A stretch of 64,000 bases of DNA from Catenaria anguillulae PL171 (taxonomy: Eukaryota > Blastocladiomycota > Blastocladiomycetes > Blastocladiales > Catenariaceae): contig MCFL01000051.1 of the NCBI GenBank assembly GCA_002102555.1, forward strand, positions 1 through 64,000, in the 5' to 3' direction. The position numbers and the translations under genes are program-made. The notes under the pieces are model-generated. The model ran no database searches. It was not told where the DNA came from and was given only the letters and a program-made list of their open reading frames with translations. How positions within the stretch are numbered: position 1 is the stretch's first letter; each line of letters begins with the position of its first letter. Shown in pieces: positions 1-10,147 of the stretch.

Positions 1-629
1 CATCAACATACACTTCCTGACCGTCGTTCTGCCGCTCTTATCGCTCTTAGGCCACAGGCACCCATGCTGTCCTTACTAAAAACGGTACACTTCCTTTTGC
101 TGATTTCTCCTCCTTTGAGTCACGTTCATGAACCATCGAGCCATATTTCACCTCTCTTCGCCAGGTGTGCCTGATCAGGCCAATCCCGCCGGCTGCGGCA
201 TGCACTGCGCCAGTATCTGCCGCCAAAAACCGGACGCCTGCTTTGATTGCCACATGGGTTGCTCTGACGGCGCTGGCATCGGCAAGGGTACGGAGTGCCA
301 CGGTTCTTCGCCAGGGCCATGCACAAGGTCTGAATTTTTTACAACTTGATTGGTTCCTTGTAGATCCCAAGGCTAGACGCCCATCCGGTTGTATGCAATG
401 CGCGCGATTGACAAGAGTAGATGAGCTCATGTGTTGTTTCGTTGGTATTGGAATGCAAATGTTCTCCTTGGCGTCTTGAACGTGTGGGAATCAACTGACA
501 AATGGGCCAGCATGGACGATGAGGCAGGGCAAGTATTTTTTTGCGAGTCGAACAACAAATGGAAACAAACAATGGCTGCATAGACAAAGGACATAAGAAT
601 CGATTGAAAGTGCGAAAAAAACGAAGCAT
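1..629. other. Left edge, no supported gene
   Basis: Several overlapping short open frames occur on both strands, none with recognisable motifs, a clear start context or intron signals that would join them. I see no RNA gene or repeat here. A small exon of a gene lying outside the window cannot be excluded. Confidence 0.4.
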
Positions 630-1510
630 TCATCCCACTGTTGGCATGATCATAATCTGCTGCGCAGCATCCTGCTGCTCGGCTCCACCAACTGGCGTCC
701 ATGACACGGACGACGAGCCCGTCACTTGGCCGTCCATGTTGGTGCTAAACACTTGCTCGTGGTGCGTAATGTTGCCTGCGCGTCCATGGCCATGGACGAC
801 GATCCGTGCGACTCGCCCGGCGCGGGTGCTTGCCACGAGTGTTGGCCAGAGAATGCGTCTTGTTGTTGTTGCTGCTGCTGCTGCTGAGCCGGATGGTGGC
901 CGGCATCCTGTTGGTGCTTGTACGAGCCTTGGTGGTGCTGGTGCTGGTGCTGGTAGCCGCTGCCCGAATCGTGCTTCCACGAGCCATTGTCATGCTTCCA
1001 CGAACCGTTGTCGTGTTGATAGTGGGAATTGTCGTGCTTCCATTGGCCTTGATGTTGGTGGTGGTGCGAAGATGAGCCGCCGTCGTGCTTCCACGAACTT
1101 GAACCGTGGTCGTGCTGGTAGTGCGAGTTGTCGTGCTTCCATTGGCCTTGATGCTGGGAGTGGTGCGATGAGCCACCATCATGCTTCCACGAACCATTAT
1201 CGTGCTGGTAATGGGAGTTGTCGTGCTTCCACGACCCGTGTTCGTGCTTGTGCGAACCGGAATCGTGCTTGTAGTGGTCATCTTGATGCTTGTAATGACC
1301 CGAATCGTGCTTGTGGTTGCCGTCGTGACCCTTCCAGTGGCCCGAATCGTACTGCTTGCCGTGCGCGTCCTTGTACCCGTCATGACCCTTCCAGTGGCCA
1401 GAGTCGTACGTGTTGCCGTGCGAGTCTTTGTAACCGTCGTGGCCCTTCCAGTGGCCGGAATCGTGCTTGTTGGCGTGATGAGACGAAGAGTAGGAGGTGT
1501 GGTTGGTCAT
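630..1510 (-). CDS. Histidine-rich repeat protein, copy 1 (apparent frameshift)
   Basis: The protein is built almost entirely from short His/Asp/Gly/Ser/Trp/Tyr repeats of the types HDSGHWKGHDG and HDNSHYQHDNGSWKHD, followed by a poly-Gln run and a non-repetitive tail ending in PTVG. It has no signal peptide or membrane segment. The dense His and Asp suggest metal or water binding, but that is inference; I do not recognise a family. Compared with copy 2, about 31 extra repeat residues are present. One base is missing near 779 (CCTGCGCG here against CCTGCCGCG in copy 2), which moves the last 50 or so codons into another frame. Because that frame still encodes the same tail and stops at the same place, a sequencing error or a very recent mutation are both possible. 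Confidence 0.7.
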
Positions 1511-1944
1511 GATTGGTGTGGTGATGTTGGGTGCAAGCTGAGGATTGCTCGAGTATGAGGCAGGTGAGAGAGCGAAGATGGGGATATGGGATCAATCGAG
1601 AAAGGGTTGGAATTGGGCGGGGACGAGTCGAGGTATATGTACCGAATTCAACTGCTCCAACCTTTACCAGTTGATGCCATGGTATACTGGCTTCGGTCCT
1701 ACGATTGGGTCTACCTTCTGGGAAACTACCTGAGAAAACGACCGTCATCAGTCTCACGGTAAGTACGAGTGAGACATCCAAAAGACAGACTGTTCATGTC
1801 AGCATTTTTCTGTTGACCGCAATCCGTCGAGCACACAAGTTCGGGTGTGGCAACAGGCTGGTTGAGTGGCGAGTTGGCTGAGACATGAAAAACCGTTCGC
1901 ACCAGTTACGCGTCGACTCCACGTTGACCGCAATCCGAAGCAAT
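630..1944. repeat. Direct segmental duplication, copy 1
   Basis: This 1.3 kb block is repeated in the same orientation at 6707-7912. Similarity starts at the stop codon of the histidine-rich gene, covers the whole gene and continues through about 430 bp of upstream sequence, ending at a shared GAAGCAAT. The copies differ by scattered substitutions and by roughly 100 bp of internal coding repeat. Two unrelated genes lie between the copies. Confidence 0.9.
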
Positions 1945-2271
1945 TCACCGAGCACCGCATGTACCTACACAAGTACTGCCCAGAGCGTCCGTCGATGTCC
2001 GTGCCGCCGATGTCAAGAGTTAGTGTGATGTGATGGACGAGTATACGATTCACCGCGAGGCGGGCCGAAATGGGCTGCCCGACGGCTCGACAACCGGCAC
2101 ACGCAGGGTTGCACAACAATTGATACGTGTATTTGTAGAGAGGTGATAGGTGATGGAAGACAAAACGGAATGTGGAATATGAACGTCAACAAAAACAAAA
2201 TCAACAAAACAAGAGACTGGGTGTACGCCAAGAATCGAAAAAAAAAAAAAATCTACACTCCCTACATGGGC
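1945..2271. other. Intergenic, nothing recognised
   Basis: This is about 330 bp between the first duplicated block and the downstream end of the next minus-strand gene. It contains an A-rich run near 2240 and no convincing coding frame. Confidence 0.5.
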
Positions 2272-4599
2272 TCATCTCGCAACCGACGCCCAATGTCCCG
2301 CCACTCTTGTAATGTACTGGATCATTTGGGCATACATTGCCGGCTGCCTGCCCTTATCCAAGGCCTCGGCAATCAACTGGTAGGACGACACGGGACTAGT
2401 GGGCGGTGCCGTGAACCGGACCACCAACCTGCTAATGTACTCTGGCAAGTTGTCGGGAATGTGCACAAACGTGGGCGACGTGACGGCCTGTGGGTTTGAG
2501 GTTTGCGTGACGAGGAACGCAAGCGGGACCTTGGCGTGAAGCAGCTGCGTGATGCGGTTGATGCGGTCGTCTTGCGAGCGGAGGAGCGGGGCCATCAGGT
2601 CAAGACGCGTGGCCCACGAAGCGTCAAATGGAATCTGCATAGGCGCAACGGGTGAGGCGCCGGCTGACGTGGATGATGAGGGGTTGCCGGCCATGCCGCC
2701 AACGACCTTGGCCAGCTTGCCGAATCCAAACACGCCACCACGGTCCTTTTTGCGGCCGCTACCGCCTTCGCTGCTACTGCCAGTGCCATGTGCTTGGACG
2801 GGCTCTGGCGGAAACGCAAACAACCCAACGTGTTTGCCAAACGCAGTGCGATCCACATTGCCAAACACTTGTGGGTGCAGCAAAAACACAGGCGCATTGA
2901 CGCACAGAATGCCATCGAACACGACCCTGAGAAGCCAATTGGCTTCACGGTCCCTCGGATCCACCGCGCCGCGCGCACCAAACTGTGGCGTTTGTGCAGC
3001 GACTGCCCCCAAAAACATGCGGACGGCCTCGAGCGCCACAATACCGCCCACGTCCACGCCGACAAGCATGACGCGCATGGTGCGCTTTGTGTCAAACGAC
3101 ATGAGCTTAATGTAGAGCAGTAAGCGCTTTGCGGCCGCGTCGAGCGAGGTGGTGTCGTATTCGGGCAGGATTTCCATGTCGTAGGGCGTGGGCGACGACG
3201 CAAACATGACGTCCTCAATGTCGTGCGGGAAGGCCCCGAGGGACATTGGGTTGGTGCCCGAGGCAGACACAAACAGCATGACGCGCCGGTCAATGTCGAG
3301 GATTTGGCGCGGCAGGTTGGACGGGTCCGTGGCGAGCGTGTGAGCCGAGGAGACGCCAGAGTGGATCGACGATGCAGAAGAAGTCAATTTGGGCTGCTTT
3401 TTCAGCGTATCCGGGATGGCCGGGATCGGGACCGTTGGGTCGTGGAAGAAGTGCGTGTTGCGGCCCTGGTAGTTGCCCGCCATGGGCGGGGCGTGAGGGG
3501 CCGCAGGCGCGTGAGAGGAGGCGGTCGAGGCGGTGGAATAGGTGCTGGCGTTGGTGGCAAAGTAGCGCGGAGGTGCGTTGAAGGACGCGGACGAGGATGT
3601 CGGTGAGGATTGGTTGTTCAAGCTGCCGAGCGAGCTTGTGACAGAGTGCGGCGCGCTGGGCTGCTGTTGCTGGGCATGTGCGTGAGCGTGCGGGTGCTGA
3701 AGCGGGTACTGGCTGGACGAGACGGTTGACGGCGAAGGGCTGGGCGGCGGGTAGATGCCACCAACACCGACACCGACACCGACACCAGCACTTCCGGGCA
3801 TGGGCATGGGCGTGGGTTGCGGCATGGGCATTGAACCCGAGGCATGGCCCATGGCAGGCATGAAGGCAACGTTCGGCTGATGAGGGTGCCCAAACCCAGA
3901 TCCAGCCGGGGCGGCGGTCGAGGGGGATGAGGAGGTTGCAGACGACGGGCGATACATGGTGCTGTTGCCGGTGCTTGATGAGCCGGTTGATGAAGCAATG
4001 GACAAGGGCGATGTGCAACGGTCGCGAGGGGGCAAGGGCGGCGGCGGGGGTGATCCTGCGGGAGGTCGGTCTGGGAGCGGCGGGGGCAGGTCGAGCGGCG
4101 GCAAGACGGGTGCGGCTCTGAGTGTATCGACTGCCTGAAGCGAGGTTGGGGAGGAAGTTGGTGATGGCGATGAGGCCAAGGGTTGGTAGGGCGTTGATGG
4201 CTCGTCTGTGGCGTCTGCGGTGGCGATCGGGAAGACGTGGTGGAGCAGCTGGCGGGGCAGGACGGCGGCCGCGGCCAGGTGCTTTTGGAGGTTTGAATTG
4301 GCGTCGGCCGAGGCGGTGTTGAGGCGGTGCAGCCAATTGCAATGGGCGGCAGCTGTGTTGAGATATCGATTGAAGGATGCCGAATCCTGAGTATCAACCA
4401 CGTTTCCCGTTGCAATTGTTTTCGTTTTTCTTGAGCTTGCAGTACTAGTGTGTTTGGAGTTGGAGTGACTTGGCTCGTCCGAGTCGGAGTCTGCGGAAAG
4501 AGCTGGACCTGGATCGCTCGGCTTCGAATTCGAATTCGAATTCGGGTTGGATGCGGATGACTTGAGCTGCTGCTTGCCTTTGCCTTTGCCGCGCAGCAT
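2272..4599 (-). CDS. Low-complexity protein with alpha/beta-hydrolase-like C-terminal region
   Basis: A single uninterrupted 775-residue frame. Residues 1 to about 410 are rich in Ser, Pro, Ala and Thr with poly-Pro and Gly-Val runs and look disordered. From about residue 430 a folded domain begins with LPRQILDIDRRVMLFVSASG. Near residue 510 lies MLVGVDVGGIVALEAVR, which resembles the nucleophile elbow of alpha/beta hydrolases, with Asp where the GxSxG serine would be. A lysine- and glycine-rich linker and a helical tail follow. If the resemblance is real the protein is a non-catalytic hydrolase-like scaffold, but I cannot assign a family. The start was taken at the first Met after an AT-rich leader. 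Very short charged repeats (SNSNSNS) occur near the N-terminus. Confidence 0.7.
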   Translation of the reverse strand: MLRGKGKGKQQLKSSASNPNSNSNSKPSDPGPALSADSDSDEPSHSNSKHTSTASSRKTKTIATGNVVDTQDSASFNRYLNTAAAHCNWLHRLNTASADANSNLQKHLAAAAVLPRQLLHHVFPIATADATDEPSTPYQPLASSPSPTSSPTSLQAVDTLRAAPVLPPLDLPPPLPDRPPAGSPPPPPLPPRDRCTSPLSIASSTGSSSTGNSTMYRPSSATSSSPSTAAPAGSGFGHPHQPNVAFMPAMGHASGSMPMPQPTPMPMPGSAGVGVGVGVGGIYPPPSPSPSTVSSSQYPLQHPHAHAHAQQQQPSAPHSVTSSLGSLNNQSSPTSSSASFNAPPRYFATNASTYSTASTASSHAPAAPHAPPMAGNYQGRNTHFFHDPTVPIPAIPDTLKKQPKLTSSASSIHSGVSSAHTLATDPSNLPRQILDIDRRVMLFVSASGTNPMSLGAFPHDIEDVMFASSPTPYDMEILPEYDTTSLDAAAKRLLLYIKLMSFDTKRTMRVMLVGVDVGGIVALEAVRMFLGAVAAQTPQFGARGAVDPRDREANWLLRVVFDGILCVNAPVFLLHPQVFGNVDRTAFGKHVGLFAFPPEPVQAHGTGSSSEGGSGRKKDRGGVFGFGKLAKVVGGMAGNPSSSTSAGASPVAPMQIPFDASWATRLDLMAPLLRSQDDRINRITQLLHAKVPLAFLVTQTSNPQAVTSPTFVHIPDNLPEYISRLVVRFTAPPTSPVSSYQLIAEALDKGRQPAMYAQMIQYITRVAGHWASVAR

Positions 4600-5128
4600 G
4601 ATGATCGATTCGAGTTGTACTCAATTTACTATTAGTAGTATGGTCGACAGTCAACAAGGCGTGCGGTGTACGGTGTACGCGAGCATTTTATGCGTTTCAA
4701 TTTGCGGTGCGGTTCGGTGAACAGCTGATCGCGTCAAATCGAATCGAATCGAAATCGATTCACAGCTGTGCCGTAGCGCTAGCCATTAGCCAACTTGCCG
4801 CATGACCATGACCGCTGGTACATATTATATGATACATACGTACACGGACGTAGAGCATGCACCGCGATCGGAGCGGATACCGCGTCTTGCCAAGTTGTCA
4901 TTGGCTTTGCGAAATCGCTTTGTGATCTCGGTTCAAAATGATGCACTTGGACGGATCGGCGGCCCTTCGCAAGCCTCGATGATCAACGTCAACCAATGCC
5001 CGATCACCCAGGATCCAAACATCGATATCAATAGTGCACTCTGCAACTCCAATGTATGAATATTTCATGCTTAACGCATTACCAAACCCTCGGCAATCCT
5101 CTCTGCACACCGTCTACTGCTGTTGAAG
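4600..5128. other. Divergent intergenic region
   Basis: This 530 bp region separates two divergently transcribed genes and presumably holds both promoters. A repeated CGAATCGAAT-type run occurs near 4738-4752. I see no convincing small gene. Confidence 0.4.
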
Positions 5129-6629
5129 ATGGCTCTTCACCGTGAAGAGCGCTACGTGATCTGCCTGCCCCGCGACGACGGCCTGCTCATGGGCCGTTAC
5201 GGCACCATCGAGCCAAACGTCCAGCTGTTTCCCTTCCCCGATCTGGCCGAGGCCGCCGATCCCAGTGACATGGACACGCACGCACACTGGAAGCACCACT
5301 TCTTGCACTCGCTCGCCATCTCGCAGCAAAAGGGCGACCACCCTGTCCTGCTCTTGACGCCCGCCGCCTTTTCCAAGCGGACGAACAGCTCGCCACCAAA
5401 TTCTGGTTTGAAGAGTGCAATGTCCCGGCCTCGCGCTATGTCCCGCAGCCGTCGCCGCCTTGCTCGGTGCAAATGTCACCACAGGCATTGTCGTTGATGT
5501 TGGGTACCGCCACACTGGTCCGTTATCCCTGTCTCGGCTTGTTGCCCATCGGTTTCCGCTCACGTCCATGTCTGATGTCATCTATAGAGATTGTACCCGT
5601 CTCGGAGTGCACAGTCCTACGCACCGACCAAGTACTTGTCCCTTATGGCATGATCGACGCCGTCGCCGACCTTCGCGCCAACCCTCCCACGGCCGACCTA
5701 TCTCCAGCACATACCAAAGTCCTCAACGCTCTTCTCACACTCTCAAACCATCAACTTGCCACGAGCTTTCACGGACTTTGGTCCTCCTCCTACGCGGCAT
5801 CCATCCCGGATTACACGCTGACTGTGCATTCTGACCAAGTCACTCCGCAACTGCTGCAGGCAGCGACCGAGGCTGCCATCGCACTGGCTGCCGCAAAGCT
5901 GCCGAGGCGCCTGCCTCACGAAAGCGCGACAAGCAGCAGCAGCAGCAACAACCAACCACTCAGGACCACCGCAATCTTCCACCTCCCCGCAGGGTCTGCA
6001 CCGACCTCGCCCACCGTCCAAAAATCTCCAACGATCGGTTCGCCCGTCACCTTGGCTGCCCCTGCCATTCCGCCGCGACCGTCACTGTCACCGACGCCAC
6101 AGGCACTCTGACACTCGCCATCCCAGGCGCCGTGCGCCAACTCCTTGCGCCCTTCTTGACCACGCCGCTCATTGACGGCCTGATCCGGTGCCTGGATTCG
6201 CTCGGCACCACAGACGCGTCGCTGCGCCCCACACTTGCCGACAATCTTGTGCTGACTGGGCTCGGCGCCGTCATGATCGACTGCCTGTCTGACCGGATCG
6301 AGGTCGAGGCGCCGTTTGCTTGTCGGATCGCAAGCAAGTGCAGAGTCGCAGCCCCGGGGCGTGGCGTTCCGGTGGATGCCGACCTACTTGGAAAGTTACA
6401 GGGGCAGGCACGATTGGGTCGGTACTTGGGCGGCAGTTTGGTCAGTCGGTACTTGTTTTCCGATGCGCGCGGGTTTGTCACAAGGGACGATTATGAGCGG
6501 CTTGGCCCGGGCGTGGTGCATGCAAGAACTATGGTGGCATTACGCTTTAAACGGTTGTTTGGTTGTTTGTTCATTGGCATTTTTCATTTATTGCACAGGC
6601 AGGTTTGGGTCCATATGAAATGTAATTGA
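5129..6629 (+). CDS. Actin-related protein 10-like (dynactin pointed-end) gene, frame-disrupted
   Basis: Fragments in several frames line up in order with Arp10/ACTR10, the actin-related protein that caps the pointed end of the dynactin filament. The N-terminal part starts MALHREERYVICLPRDD. Next come FWFEECNVPA, matching the family's 'FKYFEVPS' region, and TTGIVVDVGYRHT, matching the nucleotide-fold strand followed by GYRE. The C-terminal part includes LADNLVLTGLGAVM, matching 'LAENLVVIGG', and a final RYLGGSLVSRYLF, matching 'WLGGAIFGAL'. The frame changes at least four times without good splice signals at each point, so either base errors or decay are involved. The product would act in dynein-driven transport. 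The assignment rests on remembered family motifs and needs a profile search. Confidence 0.55.
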
Positions 6630-6706
6630 ATTGGAAGTTCAGGTGCGAATGTGAAAACAAACGAGAAACTATGCGTGTGTGTCCTACAACAGACTCTGTA
6701 TGTATC

Positions 6707-7495
6707 TCATCCCACGGTTGGCATGATCATAATCTGCTGCGCAGCATCCTGCTGCTCGGCTCCACCAACTGGCGTCCATGACACGGACGACGAGCCCGTC
6801 ACTTGGCCGTCCATGTTGGTGCTAAACACTTGCTCGTGGTGCGTAATGTTGCCTGCCGCGTCCATGGCCATGGACGACGATCCGTGCGACTCGCCCGGCG
6901 CGGGTGCTTGCCACGAGTGTTGGCCAGAGAATGCGTCTTGTTGTTGTTGTTGCTGCTGCTGCTGCTGAGCCGGATGGTGGCCGGCATCCTGTTGGTGCTT
7001 GTACGAGCCTTGGTGGTGCTGGTGCTGGTAGCCGCTGCCCGAATCGTGCTTCCACGAGCCATTGTCATGCTTCCACGAACCGTTGTCGTGTTGATAGTGG
7101 GAATTGTCGTGCTTCCATTGGCCTTGATGTTGGTGGTGGTGCGAAGATGAGCCGCCGTCGTGCTTCCACGAAGTTGAACCGTGGTCGTGCTGGTAATGGG
7201 AGTTGTCGTGCTTCCACGACCCGTGTTCGTGCTTGTGCGAACCGGAATCGTGCTTGTAGTGGTCATCTTGATGCTTGTAATGACCCGAATCGTGCTTGTG
7301 GTTGCCGTCGTGACCCTTCCAGTGGCCCGAATCGTACTGCTTGCCGTGCGCGTCCTTGTACCCGTCATGACCCTTCCAGTGGCCAGAGTCGTACGTGTTG
7401 CCGTGCGAGTCTTTGTAACCGTCGTGGCCCTTCCAGTGGCCGGAATCGTGCTTGTTGGCGTGATGAGACGAAGAGGAGGAGGTGTGGTTGGTCAT
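6707..7495 (-). CDS. Histidine-rich repeat protein, copy 2 (intact)
   Basis: An intact 262-residue frame. Its N-terminal half has units such as YDSGHWKGHDGYKDAHGKQ. Tandem HDNSHYQHD and GSWKHD units follow, then a Gln-rich run of about ten residues. The tail contains GNITHHEQVFSTNMDGQ and ends QIMIMPTVG. No targeting signal is visible and the function is unknown. The tail is the only part that looks foldable, and it keeps the same sequence in copy 1, so it is probably under selection. Compared with copy 1, a stretch of internal repeat is missing, consistent with repeat slippage. It could be a structural, cell-surface or spore protein, or a metal buffer; nothing in the sequence decides between these. 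Confidence 0.75.
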   Translation of the reverse strand: MTNHTSSSSSHHANKHDSGHWKGHDGYKDSHGNTYDSGHWKGHDGYKDAHGKQYDSGHWKGHDGNHKHDSGHYKHQDDHYKHDSGSHKHEHGSWKHDNSHYQHDHGSTSWKHDGGSSSHHHQHQGQWKHDNSHYQHDNGSWKHDNGSWKHDSGSGYQHQHHQGSYKHQQDAGHHPAQQQQQQQQQQDAFSGQHSWQAPAPGESHGSSSMAMDAAGNITHHEQVFSTNMDGQVTGSSSVSWTPVGGAEQQDAAQQIMIMPTVG

Positions 7496-7912
7496 GATTG
7501 GTGTGGTGATGTTGGGTGCAAGCTGAGGATTGCTCGAGTATGAGGCAGGTGAGAGAGCGAAGATGGGGATATGGGATCAATCGAGAAAGGGTTGGAATTG
7601 GGCGGGGACGAGTCGAGGTATATGTACCGAATTCAACTGCTCCAACCTTTACCAGTTGACGCCATGGTATACTGGCTTTGGTCATACGATTGGGTCGACC
7701 TTCTGGGAAACTGCCTGAAAAAACGACCATGGTCCGTCTCACGGTACGAGTGAGACATCGATCATGTCAGCATTTTTCCGTTGACCGCAATCCGTCTGGC
7801 ATACAAGTTCGGGTGCGGCAACAGGCTGGTTGAGTGGCAAGTGGGCTGAGACATGAAAAACTGTTCGCACCAGTTACGCGTCGTCTCCACGTTGACCGCA
7901 ATCCGAAGCAAT
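6707..7912. repeat. Direct segmental duplication, copy 2
   Basis: The partner of 630-1944. The non-coding upstream part, including two TTGACCGCAATCCG boxes, is also conserved, with more substitutions than the coding part. Confidence 0.9.
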
Positions 7913-8205
7913 ATTCCTCTGGCTGCTTCCGTGTGGCACTCTACCGGCCCATTTGCCGGCGATGAAAAGACTGCAAGCAATAGGTGCTCATCAATCTTGA
8001 CACTGTGGCTCGAGGTCTCATGGATCCCCTCGCAAAAGACACCATGCGACGTGACGGTCGAAAACGTTCCCATTGATCTTCGTCAGCTGCAGGCAGCATT
8101 CGAGCAAGAACCTATAAATGCGATCTTGTTCGGGAATGAGGCAAGGGAAAACAATGGAAAATGGGAATACAGGGTGAAAGAACACACACGCTAACATTCT
8201 ACAAA
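7913..8205. other. Intergenic, nothing recognised
   Basis: Unique sequence between the second duplicated block and the downstream end of the receptor-like gene. No gene is supported. Confidence 0.4.
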
Positions 8206-10095
8206 TCAAAAGTACTGTCTAGGTTTGTCGCCTGGCCCTCCAACACCTCTTTGGTTCTTCTGCATGCCTCGAGCCTGGCTCACGTCAGACCTCTGCGGGA
8301 CCCCACTGGACCCAGACCCCTGCGAATGGTAATACCCACGAAATTCGTGCTTGAGCCGCTCGTTTGTCCAGTACCCAACCGAGTTTGCCAGACCCGACAC
8401 ATTAGCCGTAATGACAACTGCAAGGCACGATGCGGGCTCGATTTTGCCCTGCGTGAAGAAGACGGAGAATACAATGGCCGACAAGGCGAGCGGAATGTAC
8501 ACGATGGACGCGGTACGGATAAGTGTTGTCAGGCACCGCGACGCGACAAGTGACCGATGGTGCGCCGGCATGGTGGGCGGCGGCGGAGGTGGAGGCGGGA
8601 GGGGCACCACAGTGTGTCTTGAGAGCGATGCTGGTGCGGCAGTGGGCGTGACTGTGGTGCCGCTCAAATTGGACAGCGCTTGTGAATAGCTCGTTCCGCT
8701 TCGGCCCGCGCTATTGCTACTCGAGCCGGCAAGTTCGCCACGAACCATGGCAGCTCGCGAGGGTGGGGAAATGACTTGACGCAACACGTTTACCGTGGCC
8801 GAATTGTGGCCAATGTTGTTGTAGCGCGCAGTGTCAATGTAGTTGGCAGGCCTGTTGTGTTGACCGTATTCCTGGAGTCGGTGCTGTTGCTCAACATAGT
8901 GGTCCCGCACGGATTGCATTGCTGTCTCGAGTTTAGTGGCGACCCGAAAGTAACTGCCGGAAATCAAAGTGAGCGATATTGGCCCACTGAATTCCAAGTT
9001 GAAATGAACCAATGATTCAAAGTCTACGAACCAGCTTGTGGTGCCAATGGCGTTGAGCAACGTCACCCCAGAGACGGTCCACATGAGCACGATACCCCCG
9101 AGTGTTTCGGCCTTGGAAAGACACCTACCATTTGCCCGCGCAAATGTAGTGCATGGTCAGCTGAGAGAACGAGTGCGCAATGAAGCAAGGTGTGGGACAT
9201 ACCAGTATCCAGCCGAGCCAAAGCTGTCAAGGTACAAGTGCAGCGGCACAAGGCAGGCGATTGATCCAAAGCTGAATGCTTGCAAACGCCAGTCGTACGA
9301 GCCTGCAGTATGTCCTGTGTTAGTCCATCGGCCAACAGAGATCCCGTGAGCATGTGAAACAGGCTGTAAATCGCACCAAGGTCAAAATTGACTCCTCGAA
9401 CGACTCGAATGTAGGTGTACAGACTGAGGCAAAAGTGCATCATCTGCTGCCCACCAAAAAACACGAATACAACTGCAGGGGTTGAGTGGGTGGTAGGTTG
9501 TGAGTGGCTGAACTGTGCTCAGAATCAGGCCGGGAAAGGGGATGAACGAACCAATGGCCAACTTCATGCTCGTCGCATCATCCGGAAACCGTCCCGACAC
9601 CAGCAACACCAAGTGGTCAATACTGTGCGCCATGGACCACAAAAAGTCTGCAAGGGCCAGGTAAAACGCAAACCTGCTCGAGAAATCTCGCCGGATCCCT
9701 GCCTTGACTGTTTTTGACTGTCCGCCCATCGTCCCATGATGGGCGTTTCCTGCTGCAGCGCCGCTCCTACCACTCGGCTTGACTGCGACTGTGACTTGAT
9801 CCGACCCGGCTGGCTCTCCGTACGCACGAAACATGCCGCCTGTCCATCGGCTGACTGCTTTAGGCACCGGGTAGTTGAGATGGTGCAAGAGGACTGACAA
9901 GGATCCGAGCATGGACAGGGAAATGCATGCGAGGGCGACGATGTGGATTGCGAAAAACATAGGGCGATTGCCCATGTCTGCTGGCAGGTCTGGGTGGATG
10001 GCGCTCACTGGAATAGCCCACAGCAGGGAGGTCACGGTGGTCGGCGAAGACGTGCCGTTGGTGGCCGAGGGTATCATCGAGAGGGATACATTCAT
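8206..10095 (-). CDS. Seven-transmembrane GPCR-like receptor, multi-exon
   Basis: The gene begins at MNVSLSMIPS with a short, N-glycosylation-prone N-terminus. Hydrophobic segments follow: FFAIHIVALACISLSMLGSL; a second containing FYLALADFLWSMAHSIDH; a third containing QQMMHFCLSLYTYIRVV; a fourth containing FGSIACLVPLHLYL; a fifth near TLISGSYFRV; a long Ser/Pro-rich cytoplasmic loop; then IVYIPLALSAIVFSVFF; and a last segment containing SGLANSVGYWTNERLK. Seven helices and a 'LALADFLW' second helix resemble fungal GPCRs of the cAMP-receptor/Git3 kind. Clear introns lie at 9473-9551 (79 bp) and 9303-9360 (58 bp); one or two more lie between 9100 and 9210 but their edges are uncertain. The ligand is unknown. 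Confidence 0.65.
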
Positions 10096-10140
10096 TGTGG
10101 TGGCAGATAGGAGTGCATGGCAAGAAATAGTCGAGTGGAG

Positions 10141-10147
10141 TTATATA
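10141..10147 (-). promoter_or_regulatory. TATA-like box of the receptor gene
   Basis: TATATAA reads on the minus strand, ending about 46 bp before the start codon at 10095. This is a reasonable core promoter position for a short-leader fungal gene. Confidence 0.4.

Noticed and set aside
541-1512. A 323-codon plus-strand frame opposite His-rich copy 1
   Set aside because: It is a shadow of the repeats on the minus strand: Cys/Arg/Ala-rich, without motifs, and its edges follow the repeat array.
3290-4342. A 350-codon minus-strand frame within the low-complexity gene
   Set aside because: An alternate frame of the same Pro/Ser-rich region; the 775-residue frame continues into a folded domain and is preferred.
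5129-6629. Calling the Arp10-like gene a pseudogene
   Set aside because: Highly conserved genes in the same window show the same kind of single-base breaks, so decay cannot be separated from sequence error.
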